A stretch of 64,000 bases of DNA, taken from NCBI RefSeq assembly GCF_014645615.1, contig NZ_BMMB01000008.1, forward strand, positions 248,001 through 312,000, written 5' to 3'. Under the pieces are notes generated by a model. The model did no database searches, was not told the origin of the DNA, and saw only the letters and a program-made list of their open reading frames with translations. The stretch comes from Paenibacillus hunanensis. GTDB lineage: Bacteria > Bacillota > Bacilli > Paenibacillales > Paenibacillaceae. The number at the start of each line of letters is the position of its first letter. Within the stretch, counting starts at the first letter, position 1. Below are positions 51,960-61,471 of the stretch, piece by piece. The position numbers were made by a program, and so were the translations under genes.

Positions 51960-52673
51960 ATGAACAAATGGATCACCATTTGCCGTGAACGGATGCACAA
52001 TGAGCGAGGCAGTATGTCGATTTTGACGATTGCCACGCTTGCTTTTGTCATTCTAGGTAGTGCGTTCATGTTTTATTATTTCACCGTATTCATCGAGAAA
52101 AGACAGGCGCAAAATATTGCCGATGCCGCATCACTCACCGCCATTCAGGAAGTGAAGAAGCAATATGAGCTTGGGCTGGAAGAGCGTGCTGACGAGACGC
52201 TGGAGGAGTACTTGAAGGATGCGAAGGAGCAAGCTGGTGCCGAAGCAGGTGGCGCGCTGGATGATCTGATCAAAAAGGATATCGAGACACCGGAGCTAGA
52301 AAAGGTATTGCTCGACGATGATTACGATTCGGAAAAGGATTGGCCACTTGTGGTCAAGGAGCCTCATTTTGCAGAGGAATTCACCGCCAGTAAAAATGGC
52401 GATCTGCTCTACGAGCGCATTGTACAATATTCCAGTCAAATCTCCGCAGCAGCAAGTGCGGCGATTGATGCTAACGGAGGCGACACGTCAGAGGGAAGCA
52501 TGACATTTCCAGTAGAGCGTGAGCCCAAGTTCAAGCTAACCGCTGCGCGCACACTTAATCTGGATAGCATCGGTTTACAGGAAAATATTATGGCTGCCTC
52601 AGCAGCAGGCATCGGCTCCAAGGATATTCCGATTGATGTGAGCACAAAGACACCGATTGTGATCCGCTGGTAG
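51960..52673 (+). CDS. TadG/TadE-like Flp pilus-associated protein
   Basis: A 237-residue protein with pilin-like N-terminus (NERGSMSILTIATLAFVILGSAFMFYYFTVFIEKRQAQN), then IADAASLTAIQEV, the TadG-type motif, and an acidic, helical central part. Probably a minor membrane or pilus component that helps Flp assembly. It starts at ATG 51960, six bases after GGAGAGG; an in-frame codon at 51945 is upstream of this site. It is the last gene of the tad locus. Confidence 0.8.
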   Translation: MNKWITICRERMHNERGSMSILTIATLAFVILGSAFMFYYFTVFIEKRQAQNIADAASLTAIQEVKKQYELGLEERADETLEEYLKDAKEQAGAEAGGALDDLIKKDIETPELEKVLLDDDYDSEKDWPLVVKEPHFAEEFTASKNGDLLYERIVQYSSQISAAASAAIDANGGDTSEGSMTFPVEREPKFKLTAARTLNLDSIGLQENIMAASAAGIGSKDIPIDVSTKTPIVIRW

Positions 52674-53226
52674 AATGGTGACTGCCATTTGTACAAATAC
52701 AACAACAGACCGACAGATGTACGCAAGTATATCGATCTGCACACTCTATACATCCAGTTAGATGTAAACGGATAACAGCTCGCAGGCTCTCTCCCCTGGG
52801 GGCTGTTTGTGTTATTGTTTGGTGCTAGTCGGACTATGATGTTACGTGCATCGCGTCTGATTTATAGACATATGATCGATATTGCAAGCCATGACCAGTG
52901 GATATATCACACCATTACATAAAATAAAGCCAAACAGCTACACGCTCCCTCCACTCTCCGCAATAACGTCTGTCATAAAGTCTTTCATAACCTCTGTTAC
53001 AACGCCCAATTTGTCATACAAAAGGCTCGTATTGCCTCCTGAATATCGCTTCCATTCACTACTTTTTACGAGAACAGACCTTTTAAGCTTTCCTTTATTG
53101 TATTTTAAGCTGTTTTTATAGTTTGTCGGATATAGTAAAATAGGTTTTTGGAACTTATCCATGCCCGGTGTACGAACGGTTAGGTAGAAGCGATCCGGGC
53201 AGGAATTGGCAGGAGGGGAAATAACG
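52674..53226. other. Non-coding stretch between the tad locus and the Gld-like ABC genes
   Basis: 550 bases without a supportable gene. A GATATAGTAAAATAGG segment near 53128-53145 may hold the -10 box of the ABC operon. No clear terminator was found for the tad locus. Confidence 0.5.
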
Positions 53227-54330
53227 ATGCTTCAAGTCCAGCAAGTCAGCAAACATTTTGATCGGCGACGCAGTGTGGACGGAATTGATTTTGAGATGGA
53301 ACGCGGTGAGATCGTTGGTTTTCTCGGTCCGAATGGTGCGGGCAAAACGACGACGATGCGCATGATTACAGGCTATTTAACACCAACCTCAGGACAAATC
53401 TGGCTCGACGGATTGCCGATGCATGAGCCATCTCGCAAGGCGCGTGGCAAAATCGGCTATTTACCGGAGACGCCGCCTCTATATCCGGACATGACCGTCA
53501 TGTCCTATTTGCGTTTTGTGGCAGATTTGCGTGATGTGCCTGCACGTCAGCAGAAGCTACGCATTAGCGAAATGATCGACCGACTCGGTCTGGAAGGACG
53601 CGAGCGACAAGTTGTACGCTCCCTGTCCAAAGGGTATAAACAACGTCTTGGTCTGGCACAGGCGATTATCCACAAGCCCGATCTGCTCGTACTGGACGAG
53701 CCGACCTCTGGGCTCGATCCAAGTCAGATCGTGGAGATTCGGCAATTGATTCGTGAGCTAGGCGAACAGCATACTGTATTGCTAAGTACACATATTTTGC
53801 AGGAGGTGAGTACACTGTGCAGTCGTGTGCTCATTATTAATGAAGGAAAGCTCGTAGCAGATGGCCCATCGAATCAGCTAGACAGTAGCTTGAACGATAA
53901 GTTCCAGGTTGCCCTAGAAGTAAAATCGCGTCCTGCCGTACTGCATACCTTGCTGGACGGATGGGGCTGGTCAGAGACCGATTATGTACTGACGGATCCT
54001 GATGAGCAGCAGGAGCAGCTTATTCGTGTCCGTCTGCAAGGTGAAGACGGAACCGACTTCCGTGAGCGCCTATCGCTGGCGCTGGGCGAAGCACGTATTC
54101 CGATTCTGGAGCTGCGCCGAGAAAGCATGAGTCTGGAGGATGTGTTCCTGAAGCTAACAAGCGAATCAGCGCCAGAGTCGGCTACAGTCGAGCTACCTTC
54201 ATCCAGCGAATCATCTGCTGAGGAATCCTCAGCGACGGAAGCAACACCCGCGAAGGATGAACTCACTCCACTCACCAAAACTTCTAACAAAGCTTCTAAA
54301 AAAATGAATAACAAGGAGGATCGCGCCTGA
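53227..54330 (+). CDS. ABC transporter ATPase (GldA-like)
   Basis: A 367-residue ATPase: Walker A GPNGAGKTTTMRM, signature LSKGYKQRLGLAQA, Walker B LLVLDEPTSGLD, H-loop STHIL. The N-terminus MLQVQQVSKHFDRRRSVDG follows AGGAGGGG. The C-terminal 60 residues form an S/E/T/K-rich tail (for example SSSESSAEESSATEA) not needed for the ATPase. It pairs with the ABC-2 permease and the GldG-like protein, a set related to GldAFG gliding genes and to ABC systems of unknown cargo in Firmicutes. Confidence 0.88.
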   Translation: MLQVQQVSKHFDRRRSVDGIDFEMERGEIVGFLGPNGAGKTTTMRMITGYLTPTSGQIWLDGLPMHEPSRKARGKIGYLPETPPLYPDMTVMSYLRFVADLRDVPARQQKLRISEMIDRLGLEGRERQVVRSLSKGYKQRLGLAQAIIHKPDLLVLDEPTSGLDPSQIVEIRQLIRELGEQHTVLLSTHILQEVSTLCSRVLIINEGKLVADGPSNQLDSSLNDKFQVALEVKSRPAVLHTLLDGWGWSETDYVLTDPDEQQEQLIRVRLQGEDGTDFRERLSLALGEARIPILELRRESMSLEDVFLKLTSESAPESATVELPSSSESSAEESSATEATPAKDELTPLTKTSNKASKKMNNKEDRA

Positions 54331-55049
54331 TGAAACGAATGTGGGCGATTTGCTCCAAAGAGCTACAGCTATACTTTTTTAATCCGACCTCCTATTTTGC
54401 GATAGCCGTCTATGTGCTGCTATCCAGCATTATGTTTTATGTGAGCTTTGTCGTGTATCAGCCGAGCATTATCGATTATCGTCTCATATTGGGAGATACG
54501 ATATTCATGCTGCTGATTGTCATTCCACTGCTCACGATGCGACTTATGTCGGAGGAGTTTCGGCAGGGAACCGATGAGCTACTATTGACCTCGCCTGTGA
54601 CAGCAACCGAGATTGTACTGGGCAAGTATCTCGCCTCACTCGGACTGCTGATCGTGCTTATCCTGTGCAATATGGTCTATCCACTGACGATGTCCTTTTT
54701 CGGCAAGCTGGATATTACATTGCTGCTCTTATCCGTGCTAGGTGTCTTCCTGCTCGGTGCAGCGATGATGGCGATTGGTCTGTTCGCATCGAGTCTGTCA
54801 CAGCATCAGATGGTCTCGGCAGTGATCGGCTTTGTCATTTTGCTTACATTATGGCTGATGGATTCGTTCGCCTCCGGCGCGACAGGCTCCAGCTTACAGC
54901 AATGGCTGGCTCCATTTTCATTATCCGGTCGCCTGAACAATATGATCAAAGGCGTGCTGCATGGCCCTGATCTATTGTATTACATCACACTGGCTGCATT
55001 ATTCCTTGTACTGAGCATCCAGATTGTGGAACGGAAGCGGTGGAGGTAA
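54330..55049 (+). CDS. ABC-2 type permease (GldF-like)
   Basis: A 239-residue membrane protein with six predicted helices. LQLYFFNPTSYFAIAVYVLL and FRQGTDELLLTSPVTATEIVLGKYLA (the permease's cytoplasmic loop) are typical of ABC-2 proteins with Gld-like partners. ATG overlaps the ATPase stop by one base (TGATG), and its own end overlaps the next gene's start region, so the set is translated together. Confidence 0.85.
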   Translation: MKRMWAICSKELQLYFFNPTSYFAIAVYVLLSSIMFYVSFVVYQPSIIDYRLILGDTIFMLLIVIPLLTMRLMSEEFRQGTDELLLTSPVTATEIVLGKYLASLGLLIVLILCNMVYPLTMSFFGKLDITLLLLSVLGVFLLGAAMMAIGLFASSLSQHQMVSAVIGFVILLTLWLMDSFASGATGSSLQQWLAPFSLSGRLNNMIKGVLHGPDLLYYITLAALFLVLSIQIVERKRWR

Positions 55050-55054
55050 TGAAA

Positions 55055-56464
55055 ATGGGCAAATGGATTTCTCGTACAAACGCAACCGTCATTTCTATTG
55101 CGGCGATTGGCATTTTTATCGTATTAACCTTATTTCTAAATTCGCTGGGCACCTTTCAGGTGGACCTGACCCAAAATCGGCAAAATACATTGTCCGATCA
55201 GACGATCAGTACATTAAAGGCAATTAACGAGCCAGTGGAAGCGATGGTATTCATCAATCCACAGGATGCACAGGTATATACACGCGAAGTGACCGACCTG
55301 CTACAGGAATATCATAAAATTAACAACAAGCTGGAGGTCAAGCAATACGATCTGCTGCAAAATCCAGAGCTGGCACGTCAATATGGCGTCGCTGAAAGCA
55401 CGGTTGTGCTCAAGCAAGGCGAACGCACCAAAGCGATTCAGATCTACAATATGTTCACCAGCCCGGATCAGCAGGATGGACAGGACGCTTCATCCGAAGC
55501 AAGCTCATATCAGTTTACCGGTGAGCAAAAGCTAACGTCTGGCTTACTATCACTTACATCTAGCAAGACGTACAAAGCCTACCTGCTCAACGGCCATAAT
55601 GAATTCGATACCGCTACACTCAGCTTACTGGCACAGCAATTAAGCGAAGAAAATATTAATATGTCCGAGTTATCTCTTGCACAGGAGGGCGCGGTTCCGA
55701 CAGATGCGAGCGTGCTGATGATCGTTGCTCCGCAGACCGATCTGAGCGATGCAGAGACAAAGGTCATTCGTGAATATATGAATAAAGGCGGCAAGCTATT
55801 CCTATCGCTGGGCTTTAACGAAAAGGCGAAAACCGATTGGAAAAATATCGATTCGTTAATGAGCGACTATGGAATTACCGATACGCATGCCGTAGCGGTC
55901 GAACCAAAGGGTCAATCGCTATATGATCCACTGACGATCGTACCGGAATACGGCAACCACGAGATTACAGATAAGCTGGCATCCAGCAATCTGTATACGA
56001 TCATGTCACTCTCGATTGCACTCAAGCAGGAGGCTAAGCAGGGTCTGACCGTCACACCGCTATTAACGACTACATCGAATAGCTATGGTGAAACGAATCT
56101 GAGTGGCTTGCTCGAATCGAAGACCGAGCATGATAATAATGATCTGGCAGGACCATTTGATCTGGGTTTTGCGGTAGGGAGCTCAGATGGGAAGCCTAAG
56201 GCAGTCGTACTCGGCGGTTCCACCTTTATGATGGATCAATCGATCCAGCAGCAGGGTAATCTCGACTTTGCAGTGAACAGCATTAATTATCTGGTGGGCA
56301 ACGATAGTCAGGTAACGATCCGTCCGAAGACACAGGATCAATATCAGACAGCGACACTAACGCTGCCACAGGCACGGGCAATCCTCATCTCAACTGTAAT
56401 CGTCTTCCCGCTTCTGTTTGTAGCGGCAGGTGTATTCCTGTGGTGGAGACGTCGTCGTGTGTAA
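55055..56464 (+). CDS. GldG-like membrane protein (ABC_transp_aux domain)
   Basis: About 470 residues. One N-terminal helix (VISIAAIGIFIVLTLFLNSL), a large outer domain starting FQVDLTQNRQNTLSDQTISTLKAI (the GldG signature), GQQ-like and GGKLFLSLGF segments, and one C-terminal helix before a WRRRRV end. It works with the GldA/GldF-type proteins; cargo unknown. I favour ATG 55055, eight bases after GGAGG, while ATG 55049 overlaps the previous stop (TAATG). Confidence 0.84.
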   Translation: MGKWISRTNATVISIAAIGIFIVLTLFLNSLGTFQVDLTQNRQNTLSDQTISTLKAINEPVEAMVFINPQDAQVYTREVTDLLQEYHKINNKLEVKQYDLLQNPELARQYGVAESTVVLKQGERTKAIQIYNMFTSPDQQDGQDASSEASSYQFTGEQKLTSGLLSLTSSKTYKAYLLNGHNEFDTATLSLLAQQLSEENINMSELSLAQEGAVPTDASVLMIVAPQTDLSDAETKVIREYMNKGGKLFLSLGFNEKAKTDWKNIDSLMSDYGITDTHAVAVEPKGQSLYDPLTIVPEYGNHEITDKLASSNLYTIMSLSIALKQEAKQGLTVTPLLTTTSNSYGETNLSGLLESKTEHDNNDLAGPFDLGFAVGSSDGKPKAVVLGGSTFMMDQSIQQQGNLDFAVNSINYLVGNDSQVTIRPKTQDQYQTATLTLPQARAILISTVIVFPLLFVAAGVFLWWRRRRV

Positions 56465-56529
56465 AGGTTGGATACAGTGGATAAACCCTGTGCTTTACGC
56501 ATACGGATCGTGTGAAAGGGGAGAGCGGA

Positions 56530-57597
56530 ATGGTTAAAAAGCTACTGCCTTCTATCATCCTGCTGCTAGTGCTGGTAGCAGGTATGGGCTATGCGTATTC
56601 GCAGCACTTTTTTCAAAAGAAAGACGAGACTACATCTGCGGAAACGAAGCTACTGACCGTGAGTACAAATGAGCTACAGCAGATTGTCATTCATCCGTCT
56701 GCGCTTGGTACAGGGGACGACACAGCGAATAGTAACGCAGAAGCAAGCACCAGTGGTACATCGGATAAGGCGAATAGCACCGCGGATGTAACACTGGTGC
56801 ATGATAATAATCAGTGGACGATTACACAGCCGGGAGCGTATCCTGCGAATACGTATATGATCGAGGACTGGCTGAGTACGCTAGAATCAGCGACTGTACA
56901 CGGTACAGTTGAGCAGTCCCCACAGGATGTGTCCAGATACGGGATGAAGCAGGGACAGCCGGGCATCGTGTTAACAACAAAGGACGGGCAAAAGCTCGAA
57001 ATATCGTTTGGTAGCGAAACACCAGAGCGTGAATATGACTACGTGAGAGTGAACGATGGCCCGATCATTCAGGTGGCAGGGCAGACGATCAATGATCTGG
57101 CAGGCGCGACTGCGTTCCATTTTATCGATACAACTCCATTCGGCTGGGATGATCAGCAGCTCAGCAAGCTGGTCTGGAAGGGCAATACGTCAACGACTAC
57201 ATGGACACTGACTCACCAGCTATCCAGCGGTGGCGATCCGAATCAGGATAAATGGAGCCTGAACGACCACTCCATCACCCCATCCGAGGCAGGCTCGATC
57301 ACCGATGCGATCAAAAACATCCCTACAGACGAGCTACCCGTAGCAGCAGATAAGGTCAAGGGCTACAAGCACGTGCTGACACTGGAGATACAGCTGATGG
57401 CTACAAATGGTGACGACAATACAGGCTCAGAAGCGACTTCCAGCCAATCACAATATACAGGCTGGCAAGCAGCAGATGATGCAACGCATATCTGGATTGT
57501 AGAACCAACAGGTAAATGGGCATATCGCTTGCCAGCAGATAGTATCAGTAGGGCAGCGAAGACGGCGGCGGATGTGCTGAGTGGGAAGAGTGATTGA
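56530..57597 (+). CDS. DUF4340 domain protein
   Basis: A 355-residue protein with a single N-terminal helix (LLPSIILLLVLVAGMGYAYS) and a repeated beta-rich outer part containing WTITQPGAYPANTYMIEDWLSTLESA, characteristic of DUF4340. This family commonly follows GldA/F/G-like genes and is thought to belong to the same envelope complex, function unproved. ATG 56530 is preceded by AAAGGGGAG. It is the last gene of the unit before a strong terminator. Confidence 0.83.
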   Translation: MVKKLLPSIILLLVLVAGMGYAYSQHFFQKKDETTSAETKLLTVSTNELQQIVIHPSALGTGDDTANSNAEASTSGTSDKANSTADVTLVHDNNQWTITQPGAYPANTYMIEDWLSTLESATVHGTVEQSPQDVSRYGMKQGQPGIVLTTKDGQKLEISFGSETPEREYDYVRVNDGPIIQVAGQTINDLAGATAFHFIDTTPFGWDDQQLSKLVWKGNTSTTTWTLTHQLSSGGDPNQDKWSLNDHSITPSEAGSITDAIKNIPTDELPVAADKVKGYKHVLTLEIQLMATNGDDNTGSEATSSQSQYTGWQAADDATHIWIVEPTGKWAYRLPADSISRAAKTAADVLSGKSD

Positions 57598-57621
57598 GTG
57601 GAATTATTAAAGTAACCAAAG

Positions 57622-57660
57622 AAAGAAGCCGAATCTAAAATGGATTCGGCTTCTTTTATG
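57622..57660. terminator. Bidirectional terminator after the DUF4340 gene
   Basis: Perfect 14-bp stem AAAGAAGCCGAATC / GATTCGGCTTCTTT with a loop of seven and T-rich tail; it abuts the stop codon of the converging GerMN gene. Confidence 0.92.
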
Positions 57661-58203
57661 TTACGGACGTAGGATAGGGTTGTCTAGCTCTGTATGTCCC
57701 ATTAAGCTGTCTGTTTCTTTTCCATCTACAAGTAACTCTATACTGTTTATTTCACTGAATTGAAAAAATGTTTTGGTCAGAGCTTCCATAGCTAGAGCTT
57801 CTCCTCCAGAACCTAAGCGTGCTTCATCTGGAATATGGATATCTAGTGTTAATTTGCCCTCATTAAAAGCAACAGATAACAAATCAATATTTCCCCATAA
57901 AGGAATTAGATTGTCTTGATCACTTTTTTGCAGAGCCGTATACGTTTCACTGTATTTATGAGTTGCGTCCGTAAAGGTGATACTTTGCACGTTTTTTTCT
58001 AGTTTTGAGACTTGAACATCAGCATAGTACACTTCAATTTTTTGCGATTTTTTTTGTTTTTCAGCTTCATTATTTTCTGTCGATGCTTCATTCAGATCAA
58101 GCTTGGAGCCTTGAACCTTACTAGAAGAAGGATGATGATCACAGCCTATTGAAAACGCGCATAAAGTACAGATGAGTATAAAGAGATATATTCCTTTTTT
58201 CAT
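57661..58203 (-). CDS. GerMN-domain lipoprotein
   Basis: A 180-residue lipoprotein with signal peptide and lipobox (FILICTLCAFSIGC), a charged linker, and a GerMN domain: LTLDIHIPDEARLGSGGEALAMEALTKTFFQF and NSIELLVDGK match this fold. GerM proteins act at the cell wall in sporulation and germination. ATG 58203 follows AAGGATG; a TTG directly upstream is in frame. It lies 31 bases after the amidase gene in the same direction, so the two form a cell-wall unit. The local GC is lower than in the flanking genes. Confidence 0.85.
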   Translation of the reverse strand: MKKGIYLFILICTLCAFSIGCDHHPSSSKVQGSKLDLNEASTENNEAEKQKKSQKIEVYYADVQVSKLEKNVQSITFTDATHKYSETYTALQKSDQDNLIPLWGNIDLLSVAFNEGKLTLDIHIPDEARLGSGGEALAMEALTKTFFQFSEINSIELLVDGKETDSLMGHTELDNPILRP

Positions 58204-58234
58204 CAAAACACATCCTTGTGAATTAGTCCGTAGT

Positions 58235-59620
58235 TCATAATCCCAGGTATTCTTTTATTCCGTCCACAATCGCTTGGGCTGCCTTATTTTGATTGATTTC
58301 TGACATCATCGCTTGTTCTTCTTCCTGATTACTTAAAAAACCAATTTCCAATAGAACAGCAGCCATTGTTGTTTCTCGTATCACTTGAAAGCTTTCATTT
58401 TTAACGCCGCGATCACTAAATCCTAAAGCTTGTATCAATTTTCCATGAATGATCGTGGCTAATTCCTTACTGCTTGCACGTTGATAATAATAGGTTTCTG
58501 TCCCTTTGGCTTGGGAAGAAAGTGGCGCGTTGTTACCATGAATAGAGACGAATACATCTGCTTTGAGATCATTTGCAAGCTTAACCCTTTCGGATCTAGT
58601 AGGGTACACATCCGTATCGCGTGTCATAATCAGTTCAATATTAGGTTCATTTTGTAGAAGCTTTTGAACCTTGAGAGCTAAAGCAAGCGTAAAATCCTTC
58701 TCATGATTCTGTGTAAAACTAGTAGTTCCCGGGTCTGTTCCTCCATGGCCTGCGTCGATAACGACGATCTTTTTGCCATTATGTATAGGAGAAGTGGGTA
58801 CAGAGCTATTGACCATGCTTAGATCAAGAATAAACTTACCTGTGCTGGTTTGTTGTGTATAGTTCGAAGCAGTTGCATTATTAAGCTCAATCACTATTCG
58901 TACCTGAGCAGGATTATTATTGTAAAGCGAATAGCGTATATCTTTAATTTGGGGAGAACCGCTAGTATCCAGGCTAGCCATAGCTCCCGCCACGGGCTTA
59001 TTCTCTATCTCGCCAAAATCAGTTGCAGGAAAATCCATCACAATACGTTCAGGATTTTTAAGAGTTGTTATGACTGGATTAATTTCATGATCTAATGAGA
59101 CGATAAGCTGATTATTCACATAAGTAATATCGTGAATCAAATTAATCGCTGTTGTATTTTCTGGAGCAGGTGATGGAGGTGCAGGCTTCATGCTAGCTAA
59201 AGTAACAATTTTATCGCTATTATTCCAAGCAACTCCCAGTCCCATCTGTTCACTAACAAAGCGTAGGGGAACAACAACATTATTTTGGACAATTTGAGGA
59301 GCTGCATTAAGGCGCACTATATTATTGCTTATAGAAGCCTCATTTTTTCCAACGGTTAATAAAATAGAATGATCTCCCTCTTGAATATTCACATTTTGAT
59401 TAGCTTGATCCCAAGCTACATTAAACTTTAAATTTTCAGCGACGATTCGAATCGGAATCATAATATTATTTTCAATATTAACGACTTCAGCATCTTTAGG
59501 TAGACTTAACTCTTGGCCATTTAAAATAATCCTAGTTTGATTTGTGGCAGCATGAGTATGTAGAGGAAGAAGTAGTACTAAAAGTACACTGAGTAGAAAT
59601 ACAGCTATAGCATTTTTCAT
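58235..59620 (-). CDS. N-acetylmuramoyl-L-alanine amidase (Amidase_3) with Cu-amine-oxidase-N and AMIN domains
   Basis: A 461-residue exported cell-wall hydrolase. Signal peptide (AVFLLSVLLVLLLPLHTHAA), copper-amine-oxidase N-terminal-like domain (MIPIRIVAENLKFNVAWD, VVPLRFVSEQMGLGVAWN), AMIN domain (about 155-275), and a C-terminal Amidase_3 domain with zinc ligands in IDAGHGG, VFVSIHGNNA and the catalytic glutamate in LLEIGFLSNQ. It removes peptides from muramic acid. GAGGTG is upstream of ATG. Confidence 0.94.
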   Translation of the reverse strand: MKNAIAVFLLSVLLVLLLPLHTHAATNQTRIILNGQELSLPKDAEVVNIENNIMIPIRIVAENLKFNVAWDQANQNVNIQEGDHSILLTVGKNEASISNNIVRLNAAPQIVQNNVVVPLRFVSEQMGLGVAWNNSDKIVTLASMKPAPPSPAPENTTAINLIHDITYVNNQLIVSLDHEINPVITTLKNPERIVMDFPATDFGEIENKPVAGAMASLDTSGSPQIKDIRYSLYNNNPAQVRIVIELNNATASNYTQQTSTGKFILDLSMVNSSVPTSPIHNGKKIVVIDAGHGGTDPGTTSFTQNHEKDFTLALALKVQKLLQNEPNIELIMTRDTDVYPTRSERVKLANDLKADVFVSIHGNNAPLSSQAKGTETYYYQRASSKELATIIHGKLIQALGFSDRGVKNESFQVIRETTMAAVLLEIGFLSNQEEEQAMMSEINQNKAAQAIVDGIKEYLGL

Positions 59621-59748
59621 TTTGCACCTCGGGTTAGATTGGAGTCATCCTAATTTTGGTTAGAACATGATGAAATAGGTTTGTATTTATATGTAAGAGA
59701 TCGCAGGACAATACATGTAAATGGCACATTTATATCAGATCACATAAA

Positions 59749-59961
59749 ATGATGAATGAGTTAATGCAGAGTAGCATCTACCTCTTGATGCTTTATAATC
59801 AGTCCACAGATGAATTGATTAACGCTACACTTAATATGATGTCAAACTTTATATTTGTCCTGCAAATCTGGATAGTCTTATCGAAAATTAGACGCAACCC
59901 AAAAGTAAAAGTTGTGAAAAAATGGTTTAAATACAATATTATTTCACTTCCAAAAAAATAA
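59749..59961 (+). CDS. Possible small membrane protein (70 aa)
   Basis: One hydrophobic segment (FIFVLQIWIVLS) followed by a basic tail. No ribosome-binding site is visible before ATG 59749. In its favour, a strong hairpin starts right at its stop codon. It could be a gene remnant or a chance frame; I do not recognise it. Confidence 0.3.
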   Translation: MMNELMQSSIYLLMLYNQSTDELINATLNMMSNFIFVLQIWIVLSKIRRNPKVKVVKKWFKYNIISLPKK

Positions 59962-60010
59962 CATATAGATTCTCACGCTGGAACTGGCGTGAGAATCTAT
60001 ATGTCATATT
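59961..60010. terminator. Perfect 18-bp hairpin before nagA
   Basis: ACATATAGATTCTCACGC / GCGTGAGAATCTATATGT, loop TGGAACTG. It lies about 90 bases beyond the nagA stop codon and directly after the 70-codon frame, so it may terminate either. Confidence 0.75.
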
Positions 60011-60094
60011 TGAGTAATTATAAAGTGTCACTTTTGATACGGAATTAGAATAACAGTTTAAGAGATCAAATCGTTACTTGAATACGTTAGATAT

Positions 60095-61471
60095 TCACCC
60101 TTCCAACCTTACCCCTCTAACAAAAATCTCCTTCAACCCCATATCCCCATCCAACACCAGCACATCCGCCTGCTTCCCAACCTCCAAGCTCCCAGTCCGC
60201 TCATACAATCCAAGCTGACGCGCTGGATTGCCGCTGGCAGCCTCCGAAGCGCGCAAAATCGATAATCCAGCCTTCTCGATCAAGAAGCGGAACCCTTCAA
60301 TCATCGTCAACCGACTACCTGCCAGTGTACCGCTATCCTCTGGCAAAGTGGCTACACCATTGATCACCTTCACCGGCTGATCGCCCAGCATATAATCCCC
60401 ATCGCCCAGTCCAGCAGCGGACATCGCATCCGTGATCAGAATCAGGTTATGCTCCTGCTTGAGCTTCGCAAGTAGCGCAACCGCGGCAGGATGCACATGA
60501 ATACCATCCGCAATAATCTCCGCACAGATTGCAGGCGTACCCAGCACTGCACCAGCCGTTCCCGGCTTCCGATGATGCAGCGGGGTCATCGCATTAAACG
60601 TATGCACCGCATGATTCAGCCCCGCCTCGACCGCTTCCATGATCTGTTCATAGGTTGCATCTGTATGACCAGCCGCAGCAGTAATATCATGCGCACGCAG
60701 CCAGCGAATAACCTCCAGTGCACCTTCACGTTCCGGTGCCAGTGTGAGCTGCTTGATCAGACCCGGATAAGCAGCATGCCATTCTTCCAGCCATTGCACA
60801 TTGGGCAGCACAATATGTCCCGGATTTTGCGCCCCAGGCCATTTCGGGCTAATAAATGGGCCTTCCAGATGCACACCGACAACCTGTGCGCCAGGCATTT
60901 CGCCTTTCTCCATATAAGCATGTACCTGCTCCAGCACATGATCGATAGCCGCACGCGGTGCAGTCATCGTTGTAGCAAGCATGGACGTGGTTCCCTGACT
61001 TCCATGAAAACGAGTGATCGTATCCAGTACCTCAGGGCTTGCATCCATAAAGTCCTGGCCCATCCCGCCATGCACATGGATGTCGATAAAGCCGGGTAGG
61101 ACGAGTCCCCCTCTGGCATCGTATTGTAAAATATCCTGGCGAAAGGCAGGCTGGGCGTTCCCTGTAGAGGACGCTCGATTTGGCTCATTCGCAATAGTTG
61201 CATGATCCGCATTGTCGCGTTGTAAAGTGGAATGACTAGCGCCCTCATTATCGGCAGAAATAGTAGCAGAATCGCCAGCGTTTTCATTGTCCATGGAATG
61301 AACAGCCCGATTGCCAGTATGAGCAACGGTAGCGCCATGATCCGAACCGATATACTGAATCACGCCATGCTCTACGATTAACGTACCTTGCTCTATGATT
61401 CCTTCTGGTGTCACGATGCGTCCATTCACAATGCGGAATGACGCAGATGTACCTTCTGTTGGATGTGTCAT
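60095..61471 (-). CDS. nagA: N-acetylglucosamine-6-phosphate deacetylase with extra linker
   Basis: A 458-residue NagA, longer than the usual ~390. Amidohydrolase motifs: IDIHVHGGMGQDFMD (H-x-H metal site), HLEGPFISP, AAGHTDATYEQ, HTFNAM and LITDAMSAAG. It hydrolyses GlcNAc-6-P to glucosamine-6-P. The surplus is a hydrophilic insert of about 70 residues (approx. 42-112, for example SATISADNEGASHSTLQ) within the N-terminal beta-sandwich, before ARGGLVLPGF. It overlaps nagB by four bases (ATGA). The last 250 bases are strongly C-rich on the + strand. Confidence 0.94.
   Translation of the reverse strand: MTHPTEGTSASFRIVNGRIVTPEGIIEQGTLIVEHGVIQYIGSDHGATVAHTGNRAVHSMDNENAGDSATISADNEGASHSTLQRDNADHATIANEPNRASSTGNAQPAFRQDILQYDARGGLVLPGFIDIHVHGGMGQDFMDASPEVLDTITRFHGSQGTTSMLATTMTAPRAAIDHVLEQVHAYMEKGEMPGAQVVGVHLEGPFISPKWPGAQNPGHIVLPNVQWLEEWHAAYPGLIKQLTLAPEREGALEVIRWLRAHDITAAAGHTDATYEQIMEAVEAGLNHAVHTFNAMTPLHHRKPGTAGAVLGTPAICAEIIADGIHVHPAAVALLAKLKQEHNLILITDAMSAAGLGDGDYMLGDQPVKVINGVATLPEDSGTLAGSRLTMIEGFRFLIEKAGLSILRASEAASGNPARQLGLYERTGSLEVGKQADVLVLDGDMGLKEIFVRGVRLEG

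Noticed and set aside
60491-61099. 202-codon + strand frame opposite nagA
   Set aside because: Its composition (many H, M, R, C) is that of an antisense frame of a real gene; nagA motifs on the other strand are clear.
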